A stretch of DNA of 36,802 nucleotides from Bacteroidota bacterium (lineage in GTDB: Bacteria; Bacteroidota; Bacteroidia; Chitinophagales; Saprospiraceae), in the NCBI GenBank assembly GCA_006226345.1, contig SBHD01000268.1:1-36802 (forward strand), given 5' to 3'. The notes below the pieces were generated by a model. That model worked only from the letters and a program-made list of their open reading frames with translations. It was not told the origin of the DNA and ran no database searches. Shown here piece after piece: positions 17,548 to 24,072 of the stretch. How positions within the stretch are numbered: position 1 is the stretch's first letter; every line of letters begins with the position of its first letter. The position numbers and the translations under genes were made by a program.

Positions 17548-18264
17548 ATGAGAACGCTATTTCAAGTGCTGATCTTTTCAGCCATCACCGCAGCGACCGC
17601 CGTTGGTTTTACGGCATGCAATAACGACAACGATACCGATCCTGAATGGTTCGCCGTTGATGACCGGGGGTATACCACCTTCGACTGCACGATTCTGAAC
17701 AGTGTGCTGAACACGGCCCCGTACCAGGCACTCGATGCTACGGAGCGTGATAACCTGCTGTTTATGCGGGAAGAAGAAAAACTGGCCCGGGATGTGTATC
17801 TGAAACTGAACGAAACCTGGAACAGACAGGTGTTCGACAATATTTCCCAAAGTGAAGCCACGCACATGTGCGCAGTCCTTAACCTGCTGAACCGGTATAA
17901 TGTACCTGATCCGGTGGGTGACAATGGTGTAGGGGTATTTACCAATCAGGACTTACAGAATTTGTACACTACACTGTTGGCACAGGGCAGCAACAGCTTG
18001 CTGGAGGCTCTGGCAGTAGGTGCCGCAATTGAAGAGATCGACATCCTTGACCTTCAGACTGCGCTTGGAGAAACGGATAATCAGGATATCACCTACGTTT
18101 TTGAAAACCTGATGGCTGCTTCGCGTAATCACCTGCGTGCCTTCGTTCAGAATTATGAGCAACAGGGGGTAACCTATGTACCCCAATACCTCACACAGGC
18201 TGAATATGATGCCATTATCAATGATGATATGGAAAAAGGCCCGAAAGGCAAGCCCTGGCAATAA
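17548..18264 (+). CDS. DUF2202 ferritin-like lipoprotein
   Basis: 238 residues from the ATG at 17548; the frame runs upstream to 17491 but the lipoprotein signal starts here (MRTLFQVLIFSA...GFTAC, Cys24). The cysteine is followed by NNDNDTD, an acidic run of the sort that acts as a surface-export signal on Bacteroidota lipoproteins. The DUF2202 domain covers about 60-215, with likely ligands Glu75-77 (MREEEKLARDVY), Glu103 and His106 (SEATHM), Glu162-163 (AAIEEIDILDL) and His195 (SRNHLRAF). The C-terminus is basic (EKGPKGKPWQ). Confidence 0.85.
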   Translation: MRTLFQVLIFSAITAATAVGFTACNNDNDTDPEWFAVDDRGYTTFDCTILNSVLNTAPYQALDATERDNLLFMREEEKLARDVYLKLNETWNRQVFDNISQSEATHMCAVLNLLNRYNVPDPVGDNGVGVFTNQDLQNLYTTLLAQGSNSLLEALAVGAAIEEIDILDLQTALGETDNQDITYVFENLMAASRNHLRAFVQNYEQQGVTYVPQYLTQAEYDAIINDDMEKGPKGKPWQ

Positions 18265-18281
18265 AGCCAACATGGGCCAAT

Positions 18282-18393
18282 AGGTAAGATGGAGAAGTGG
18301 AGCAGGCTATGGCGTTGGGTGTGGAATAAGTATTTATGGAAACAACTAATTCCCGGTCAACGCCTGTGCCTGCTCCACTTCTCCGTTTTACCT
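18282..18393 (+). repeat. Long inverted repeat upstream of the enoyl-CoA hydratase gene
   Basis: Arms 18282-18317 and 18358-18393 pair at 33 of 36 positions (31 Watson-Crick, two G-U on the plus strand) around one 3x3 internal loop (18308-18310 against 18365-18367), with a 40-base apical loop. It starts 18 bases after the DUF2202 stop. A direct repeat TTTTACC/TTTTACC follows the second arm and runs into a -7 promoter element. Coding potential is absent. Confidence 0.75.
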
Positions 18394-18395
18394 TT

Positions 18396-18403
18396 TACCT
18401 TTG
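18396..18403 (+). promoter_or_regulatory. -7 element before the enoyl-CoA hydratase gene
   Basis: TACCTTTG, an exact TAnnTTTG, 18 bases before the ATG at 18422. No TTG lies at the expected spacing; the upstream region is the second arm of the inverted repeat. Confidence 0.42.
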
Positions 18404-18421
18404 TGGCACAACTGATTTACC

Positions 18422-19210
18422 ATGCAAGACACAACTACTGATATTACGCAACAGGGTTACGTTCGTTTCGAGAACGCTTCCGATGGTATTGCCACGATCT
18501 CGTTTTTCCACCCCAATCACAACAGCCTGCCCAGCCGGTTGCTGCAGGGGCTGGTAGATGCGTTTGAGGCAGCCGGAAAGGATAACACCGTTAAGGTTAT
18601 TGTATTGCAGAGCACGGAGCACCGGACCTTTTGTGCCGGCGCCAGTTTCGACGAACTGGTGGAAATAAATGATCTGGAAACCGGAAAACGGTTTTTCTCC
18701 GGATTTGGCAATGTGATCAATGCGATGCGTCGTTGCCCCAAGGTTATTGTCGGTCGGGTACAGGGTAAGGCAGTTGGCGGCGGCGTTGGCCTGTTGGCTG
18801 CTACAGATATCTGCATGGCTACCCAATATGCGTCGGTCCGGCTGAGCGAACTGGCCGTGGGCTTTGGCCCCTTTGTGATCGGCCCCGCAGTGGAGCGCAA
18901 GGTCGGTATCCCGGCATTCATCCAACTCGCCCTCAATCCAAGTGAATGGCAGACGGCTGCCTGGGCCAAGGAAAAAGGGCTTTTCCAGGAAGTGTTTGTT
19001 TCGGTCGAACAACTGGATGCCTATATCGCGCATTTTACCGGTAACCTGAGCGGTTACAGCAGCGAGGCGTTGTCCGAGCTGAAAAAAACATTCTGGCGGG
19101 GTACCGAAAACTGGGAGACCCTGCTGGCCGAACGCGCCGCGATCAGCGGCCGGCTGGCTTTGTCCGAATTCACCAAAAAGGCGATAGAAGCCTTCAAATC
19201 CAAGTCCTGA
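18422..19210 (+). CDS. Enoyl-CoA hydratase/isomerase family protein
   Basis: Crotonase-fold protein, 262 residues. The oxyanion-hole segment FCAGASFDEL and the GGGVGLLAATDICMAT block are present. The residue that usually acts as catalytic Glu in PEI..GL.P appears as SELAVGFGPF, so one catalytic Glu is retained. A Lys-rich end (TKKAIEAFKSKS) closes it. The substrate could be an enoyl-CoA or methylglutaconyl-CoA-like intermediate, but this cannot be read. Its last two codons and stop lie inside the inverted repeat shared with carA. Confidence 0.88.
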   Translation: MQDTTTDITQQGYVRFENASDGIATISFFHPNHNSLPSRLLQGLVDAFEAAGKDNTVKVIVLQSTEHRTFCAGASFDELVEINDLETGKRFFSGFGNVINAMRRCPKVIVGRVQGKAVGGGVGLLAATDICMATQYASVRLSELAVGFGPFVIGPAVERKVGIPAFIQLALNPSEWQTAAWAKEKGLFQEVFVSVEQLDAYIAHFTGNLSGYSSEALSELKKTFWRGTENWETLLAERAAISGRLALSEFTKKAIEAFKSKS

Positions 19211-19274
19211 CCGGTGTAAAAGAAAAAGGGCCGCGTGTTGTACGCGGCCCTTTTTCTTTTACACCGGTCAGGAC
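19204..19274. terminator. Bidirectional terminator: perfect 33-bp inverted repeat between convergent genes
   Basis: 19204-19236 is exactly complementary to 19242-19274, and 19237/19241 add a G-U pair, leaving a three-base loop. The GC-rich inner stem (GGGCCGCGT) is flanked by A-rich and T-rich tracts, so RNA from either strand ends in a GC stem followed by TTTTTCTTTT. The stop codons of both genes (19208-19210 plus, 19270-19268 minus) are inside the arms, each preceded by TCC. Confidence 0.93.
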
Positions 19275-20353
19275 AACATATCCAGGAACTGATCGAACAG
19301 GTACCGGGCGTCGTGTGGTCCAGGGCTGGCTTCCGGGTGGTATTGTACCGAAAAAGCCGGCTTGTTCTTCAGGCGGATGCCTTCCACGGTATTGTCGTTC
19401 AGGTTGATATGCGTGGGCTCCACGAGCGAGGGAGAGTCGTATACCGCTTCTTCCAGCACGCCGAAGCCGTGGTTCTGGCTTGTGATCTCACCCCGGCCGG
19501 TCTGGAGGTTCTTGACCGGGTGGTTGATACCCCGGTGCCCGTGGTGCAGCTTGTACGTGGGCAGTCCGACGGCACGGGCCAGGATCTGTTGACCCAGGCA
19601 AATGCCAAACAGCGGGCGTTCGTCGTCGAGCATCTTTTTGGTCAGGTCAACTGCGTAGTCCATCGACGCCGGATCGCCGGGGCCATTAGAAAGGAAATAG
19701 CCGTTTGGATTCCAGGCTTTGATCTCGGAAAAGCTGGTACGGGCCGGAAAGACTTTTAGGTAGCAGTTGCGCTCGGCAAAGCAGCGCAGGATGTTCTTCT
19801 TGACCCCCAGGTCTACCACGGCAATTCGGCGCGGGGCATCCGGGTTGCCCATATAATAGGGGGTAGAAGTGGTTACCTGGCTGGACAATTCCAGTCCGGC
19901 CATGGGCGGTGTTTCGGCCAGGCGTTTTTTCAAGACCGCCAGGTCGTCCGTCTCCGAAGAGATCAGGCAGTTCATGGCGCCTCGGGTGCGGATGTGTTGT
20001 ACCAGTGCGCGGGTATCGATATCATCGATGGCCACCAGGTTTTCATCCTCAAAATAATCCTGGATGCTTTTGTCGGCAGTCGCCCGGCTGTAAGGCACAT
20101 TGAAATTGCGGCAGATAAAGCCGGCGATCTTAATGCCTTCGCTTTCCACTTCATCATTCTTGATGCCGTAATTGCCAATATGCACATTAGTGGCCACCAG
20201 GATCTGGCCAAAATAGGATGGGTCGGTAAAAATTTCCTGGTAACCGGTCATGCCGGTATTAAAACAAATTTCGCCGGTGGTAGTGCCTTTTTTTCCGGCG
20301 GCACGGCCGTGAAATACGGTCCCGTCTTCGAGCAGGAGAATGGCTTTGTCCAA
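19268..20353 (-). CDS. carA: Carbamoyl-phosphate synthase small (glutaminase) subunit
   Basis: Supplies ammonia from glutamine to carbamoyl-phosphate synthase for arginine and pyrimidine synthesis. 361 residues, the family length. The N-terminal domain begins MDKAILLLEDGTVFHG; the class I glutamine amidotransferase domain has catalytic Cys252 (FGICLGQQ), His339 and Glu341 (YHPEASPGPHD). The start codon is TTG at 20353: an in-frame TGA lies two codons upstream and the next internal ATG is residue 35, so no ATG start is possible. The large subunit gene carB is not in the window. Confidence 0.96.
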   Translation of the reverse strand: MDKAILLLEDGTVFHGRAAGKKGTTTGEICFNTGMTGYQEIFTDPSYFGQILVATNVHIGNYGIKNDEVESEGIKIAGFICRNFNVPYSRATADKSIQDYFEDENLVAIDDIDTRALVQHIRTRGAMNCLISSETDDLAVLKKRLAETPPMAGLELSSQVTTSTPYYMGNPDAPRRIAVVDLGVKKNILRCFAERNCYLKVFPARTSFSEIKAWNPNGYFLSNGPGDPASMDYAVDLTKKMLDDERPLFGICLGQQILARAVGLPTYKLHHGHRGINHPVKNLQTGRGEITSQNHGFGVLEEAVYDSPSLVEPTHINLNDNTVEGIRLKNKPAFSVQYHPEASPGPHDARYLFDQFLDMLS

Positions 20354-20398
20354 GTATCAGATTTTTTCGGTGAATAGCAGCGGATCGTGCTCGGCGGG

Positions 20399-20430
20399 CA
20401 AAGGTCGCATTCGTTGCGGTCTTTTCCAAA
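20399..20430 (-). promoter_or_regulatory. Candidate promoter of carA
   Basis: TTTG (20430-20427), 20 bases, then GACCTTTG (20406-20399) on the minus strand, one mismatch from TAnnTTTG. A start near 20392 leaves a leader of about 40 bases before the TTG start codon. No PyrR-type attenuator is visible in it. Confidence 0.42.
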
Positions 20431-20515
20431 AAAAGCCGCAGTACTCTGACCAGGATACCAGCTTTTCCTTCCCGGGAAAGCCGTATTCCTGGAATATCCC
20501 GTTTCTTTGCTCCAT

Positions 20516-21292
20516 ATGACGACCTCCGATGCACTCCGGGATCAGCTGGACGCCGCCTTTCACCAGTATAATACAGCGGCTTTTATCCCGGCGGACCCGA
20601 TCAGCATCCTCCACCGGTTCAGCCGGCTGCAGGACCGGGAGATCATGGGCTTCTGGACGGCCACGTTGGCCTGGGGGCAACGCAAGACGATCATCCGCAG
20701 TGCCGAACAGCTGCTCGAACGTATGGATGGTGCTCCTTATGACTTTATCCTGCACCACGAAGAGCGGGACCGGGAACGCTTCCTTGATTTTAAGCACCGT
20801 ACTTTCCAGGCCACCGACACGTTGTACTTCCTGGAGTTTTTTCAAAACTTTTACCGCGCGCAGCACTCTCTGGAAACGGCCTTTGCCCGCCACCTGAAAC
20901 CGGATGATACCACTGTTGAAGCGGCACTGATCGGTTTTCACTGCGACTTTTTTGATCACCCGTATGCCCCGCAGCGTACCCGCAAGCATGTAGCAACCCC
21001 GGAACGCGGCTCCACCTGCAAGCGGCTCAATATGTTTTTGCGCTGGATGGTGCGGCGCGATGCCGCCGGAGTGGATTTTGGTGACTGGAAACAGATCCGG
21101 CCTGCACAGTTGCTGATCCCGTTGGATGTTCACGTCGAGCGGGTCGCCCGGCGCATGGGGCTGTTACAGCGCAAACAGACGGACTGGAAAGCAGTACTGG
21201 AACTCACGGAAAACCTACGGGCATTCGATCCCGATGATCCGGTGAAATATGATTTTGCGCTGTTTGGCATGGGCGTATTGGAGAAATGGTGA
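20516..21292 (+). CDS. TIGR02757 family protein
   Basis: 258 residues from the ATG at 20516, divergent from carA by 162 bases. It opens with DALRDQLDAAFHQYN and has the family pattern around DPISILHRFSRLQDREIMGFWTATLAWGQRKTI, then KRLNMFLRWMVRRD and IPLDVHVERVARRMGLLQRKQTDWKAVLELTENLRAFDPDDPVKYDFALFGMG. TIGR02757 proteins are related to the HhH-GPD base-excision glycosylase fold but have no proven activity. The conserved Asp in PLDVHV sits where such enzymes keep their catalytic Asp, which is inference. Confidence 0.85.
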   Translation: MTTSDALRDQLDAAFHQYNTAAFIPADPISILHRFSRLQDREIMGFWTATLAWGQRKTIIRSAEQLLERMDGAPYDFILHHEERDRERFLDFKHRTFQATDTLYFLEFFQNFYRAQHSLETAFARHLKPDDTTVEAALIGFHCDFFDHPYAPQRTRKHVATPERGSTCKRLNMFLRWMVRRDAAGVDFGDWKQIRPAQLLIPLDVHVERVARRMGLLQRKQTDWKAVLELTENLRAFDPDDPVKYDFALFGMGVLEKW

Positions 21293-21322
21293 GCGACTTT
21301 TCCGATTATTGTACCTTCCGAT

Positions 21323-21871
21323 ATGGCAAAACCGGTTAAAAACAGGGTGAATTTTTTTCAGAACTCAGGCACGCTCCTGGCTATTGCGATCAGCATGTTT
21401 GCGTTGATGGTTTCGGTGTACGAAGCCAACCTGCACAAAGCCGAGCAAAAAGCAATGGTCTGGCCTTATCTGGCCATTATTGCCAATTATGATAAGGAGG
21501 GGCTCAGTTACATCGCCAGCAACAATGGCACCGGTCCGGCTGTGGTGCGTTCTGTTGAGGTGCGGTATTTCGGGCGGCCGCTGCGGGACTACGACGCGTT
21601 ATTGGACCGTATCAAACCGGGCCATCAAATCGGTTACAATCGCCTGCGGATAAACCGCCTGAACAAAACGGTACTTCGGGCAGGAGAGGTCCGGGAACTC
21701 TTTTTTATGCCCTGGGATGCCGAAACGCGGCAAATGGCAGACTGTATGGCCGGAGGATTAACCGTACGGATACAATACTGCTCTGTACTGGAGGATTGCT
21801 GGGTGTTTGATTCGGAAACAGGGGACCATACGCCCGGGGAGTTTAAGGCGGAGGTAGAGTTTGATAACTGA
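21323..21871 (+). CDS. Hypothetical single-pass membrane protein
   Basis: 182 residues. One N-terminal membrane segment (about 16-33, TLLAIAISMFALMVSVYEA) is followed by a soluble domain that appears to be beta-rich (VRSVEVRYFGRPL, LTVRIQYCSVLEDCWVFDSE). Two cysteines close together (YCSVLEDCW) could form a disulfide or bind metal. I do not recognise the family. It sits 30 bases after the TIGR02757 gene and 11 before the acetyltransferase gene, so it is probably in their operon. Confidence 0.7.
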   Translation: MAKPVKNRVNFFQNSGTLLAIAISMFALMVSVYEANLHKAEQKAMVWPYLAIIANYDKEGLSYIASNNGTGPAVVRSVEVRYFGRPLRDYDALLDRIKPGHQIGYNRLRINRLNKTVLRAGEVRELFFMPWDAETRQMADCMAGGLTVRIQYCSVLEDCWVFDSETGDHTPGEFKAEVEFDN

Positions 21872-21882
21872 GCAATAAAGCA

Positions 21883-22326
21883 ATGAACAATCGGGCATCC
21901 ATGATCAGGGAATACCGCAATACCGACACTGAGTCCATACTTGAATGCTGGGAGGAGGCTTCCGCCATTGCACACCCGTTCCTGGAAGTGGCGTTTATCG
22001 AACAGGAGCGGAAAAATATCCGCGAGATCTACCTTCCCAATACCGAAACTTGGGTGTACGATGAAAAAAGCAGGGTGGTCGGCTTTATATCCATGCTGGG
22101 GCATGAAGTCGGGGCGATCTTTATCCGGCCGGAATGCCAGGGCCGGAGCATTGGGACCATATTGATGGACCATGTGTCGGACATGCATCAAATGCTGGAG
22201 GTGGAGGTTTTTGAAAAAAATGCGATCGGCCGGTCTTTTTACGAAAAGTATGGATTTCGGCAAGTAAAACGATATATCCACGCCGAAACCGGCCAATCTA
22301 TGCTCCGGATGAAATATGTAAAATAA
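21883..22326 (+). CDS. GNAT family N-acetyltransferase (YjaB-like)
   Basis: 147 residues. The acetyl-CoA binding motif A is at IFIRPECQGRSIGTILMDH (R/QxxGxG-type loop) and motif B at NAIGRSFYEKYGFRQV. The N-terminal region, MIREYRNTDTESILECWEEAS, resembles YjaB-type enzymes; the ATG at 21901 (residue 7) would fit that family start better than the one at 21883. The acceptor is unknown. It is followed by the CDF transporter after 13 bases. Confidence 0.86.
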   Translation: MNNRASMIREYRNTDTESILECWEEASAIAHPFLEVAFIEQERKNIREIYLPNTETWVYDEKSRVVGFISMLGHEVGAIFIRPECQGRSIGTILMDHVSDMHQMLEVEVFEKNAIGRSFYEKYGFRQVKRYIHAETGQSMLRMKYVK

Positions 22327-22339
22327 CAGCAGCCCGATC

Positions 22340-23131
22340 GTGCAAAAAACAATATTCCATATACCCAAGATGGACTGTCCGGCAGAGGAGAACCTCATCC
22401 GGGTCAAGTTGCAGGAAGTGGCCGGCATCCGGTATTTGGATTTCGATTTGCCCAACCGTACCTTGAACGTCTTTCATGAGGGGCCGGCCGACACTGTCGA
22501 ATCCGCTTTGTTGTCGCTCGGGTTGGGAGGCAGGTGCGTGGCCACTCAACCTGCCGGGCAGCCGGATGTTGAAGACACAACCCTACAAAAGCGGTTGCTC
22601 CTGACCGTATTGGCAATCAATTTTGCCCTTTTTATTGTGGAAGTTGTTGGCGGATGGCTTGCCGGTTCGATGGGGTTGGTTGCCGACAGCCTGGATATGC
22701 TGAGTGATGCCTTTGTTTATGGTATCAGCCTGTTGGCCATCGGCAGCACCACTACACGAAAAAAACAGGTAGCCCGCCTTGCCGGGTTCTTTCAGCTGGC
22801 CCTTGCGGTTTTAGGATTCAGCGAAGTGTTACGCCGTTTTTTCACCATGGAAACGCCTCCTGATGTTTCTGCGATGATCCTGATCTCCATCCTGGCCCTG
22901 GCCGGTAATGCCGCGTGCCTGTATCTGCTGCAACAATCCAGAAGCCGGGAAGCGCATATGCGTGCCAGCATGATCTTCACCTCCAATGACGTTGTGGTCA
23001 ACCTTGGTGTTATTGTTGCCGGTTTGTTGGTGTACAGCCTGAATTCCTGTATTCCTGACCTGGTGATCGGTGGGCTGGTGTTCGTAATAGTGCTGTATGG
23101 TGCTATTCGGATTTTGAAACTGAGTCGCTAG
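22340..23131 (+). CDS. Cation diffusion facilitator transporter with N-terminal HMA-like domain
   Basis: 263 residues from a GTG start at 22340. The alternative ATG (22370) would remove the first strand of the N-terminal domain, so GTG is preferred. Residues 1-65 form an HMA-like domain with MDCPAEE (Cys13) in place of the usual MxCxxC. About six membrane segments follow. The first metal site is Asp119/Asp123 in VADSLDMLSD, and the second is Asn216-Asp217 to Asn221 in TSNDVVVNLG, so the classical HxxxD is DxxxD here. There is no long His-rich loop or C-terminal cytoplasmic domain; the protein ends right after the last membrane helix. A Zn/Cd/Co-type efflux role is likely, with the metal uncertain. 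Confidence 0.82.
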   Translation: MQKTIFHIPKMDCPAEENLIRVKLQEVAGIRYLDFDLPNRTLNVFHEGPADTVESALLSLGLGGRCVATQPAGQPDVEDTTLQKRLLLTVLAINFALFIVEVVGGWLAGSMGLVADSLDMLSDAFVYGISLLAIGSTTTRKKQVARLAGFFQLALAVLGFSEVLRRFFTMETPPDVSAMILISILALAGNAACLYLLQQSRSREAHMRASMIFTSNDVVVNLGVIVAGLLVYSLNSCIPDLVIGGLVFVIVLYGAIRILKLSR

Positions 23132-23140
23132 ATCAATACT

Positions 23141-23178
23141 CAGTTGCAGCAAAACAATGCTGCCAGCTGGTTGTTTTT
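23141..23178 (+). terminator. Terminator after the CDF gene
   Basis: An 11-bp stem with one bulged C and one G-U pair (CAGTTGCAGCA with TGCTGC-C-AGCTG, loop AAACAA) is followed by GTTGTTTTTT. It begins 10 bases after the stop. Confidence 0.6.
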
Positions 23179-23201
23179 TGTATATATATTTACGATTAAC
23201 G

Positions 23202-23235
23202 CCCCCCTCCGGAAAATACAACAAAAGAGTGGGGG
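23202..23235 (+). other. Stem-loop in the dps upstream region
   Basis: CCCCC (23202-23206) pairs with GGGGG (23231-23235), with CTC-like inner pairs around one mismatch and a 17-base A-rich loop. A run of Ts follows 10 bases later (GTTTTTTAG). It could be a second terminator or part of a leader for the downstream Dps gene. Confidence 0.35.
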
Positions 23236-23353
23236 AGCTGTGTTTTTTAGCCGCGACAACAGTGGCCTATGAACAGTAATGGTGAATACAAATGATACAG
23301 GCCTTTCGGCCTTCCCATATGACTTGTAGAACAGATTTCAATCCAAATACTTC

Positions 23354-23839
23354 ATGACTATGACTAACCTGAATAGCATCGGGCTCGATGTGAAAAAATG
23401 CAAGGAACTAGCGGATCACCTCAGCGATCTGCTGGCAAACTATTCTGTGTTTTACCAGAATGTACGCGGATACCATTGGAACATCCGGGGCGATAAGTTT
23501 TTCGAGCTGCATATCAAGTTCGAGGAATTGTACAACGACCTGTTTGTAAAGATCGACGACGTGGCAGAGCGTATTCTGACGCTGGGCTACGCACCGGGCC
23601 ATAAATACACCGAGTACCTGAAGGGCTCTGATATTAAAGAGAGCAACGAGGTACAGAATGGCACGAAGGCTATTGAAGAAATCCTTTCCGCTTTCAAGGT
23701 ATTGCTGGCCAAGCAACGCCGGATCCTGACCTTGTCGGCTGAGATCAACGACGAGGGTACGAATGCCCTGATGAGCGATTATATCCGCGTACAGGAGAAA
23801 CTGGTCTGGATGTACTCTGCATATCTGAACAAAGGGTAG
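23354..23839 (+). CDS. dps: Dps-family DNA protection/ferritin-like protein
   Basis: Mini-ferritin that oxidises and stores iron and protects DNA. 161 residues, normal length. The ferroxidase ligands are His41 (YHWNIRG), His53 with Glu57 (FFELHIKFEELY), and Asp68 with Glu72 (KIDDVAERI). The ATG at 23354 is followed by another at 23360. A short leader hairpin (AGGCC-TTTC-GGCCT) lies about 40 bases upstream. No OxyR or Fur site could be identified by eye. It has its own terminator. Confidence 0.94.
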   Translation: MTMTNLNSIGLDVKKCKELADHLSDLLANYSVFYQNVRGYHWNIRGDKFFELHIKFEELYNDLFVKIDDVAERILTLGYAPGHKYTEYLKGSDIKESNEVQNGTKAIEEILSAFKVLLAKQRRILTLSAEINDEGTNALMSDYIRVQEKLVWMYSAYLNKG

Positions 23840-23878
23840 GACCGTGAATTACCATAAATCCGAAAAGGCTTGTTCATT

Positions 23879-23916
23879 AAAAGGCTGCTTCAAAATGAAG
23901 GGGCCTTTTTATTTTT
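23879..23916 (+). terminator. Terminator after dps
   Basis: A stem of AAAAGGC with GCCTTTT plus an inner CTTC/GAAG pair, interrupted by a small mismatch, closes an AAAAT loop and is followed by TTTTTATTTTT. Confidence 0.8.
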
Positions 23917-23960
23917 ACCTGTACTGAACAAGAGCCCGGCAAATATTGTTAAAAGAGATA

Positions 23961-23993
23961 TTTGCAAATTTGATAGTATTACTATTAATTTTG
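23961..23993 (+). promoter_or_regulatory. Promoter of the ABC exporter operon
   Basis: TTTG (23961-23964), 21 bases, then TAATTTTG (23986-23993), a full -7 match in a locally AT-rich stretch. A start near 24000 gives a leader of about 70 bases before the ATG at 24073. Confidence 0.5.
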
Positions 23994-24072
23994 CGTGTAA
24001 TTAATTCGATTGTTGCTGCCCGTGTACAACCGCGCAGATTTCTGCATCATTGATCAGACCGAAACCCGGAAT

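Noticed and set aside
23299-23312. AGGCC-TTTC-GGCCT hairpin as a terminator before dps
   Set aside because: Five-bp stem without a U tract, 42 bases before the dps start; more likely part of the leader or chance.
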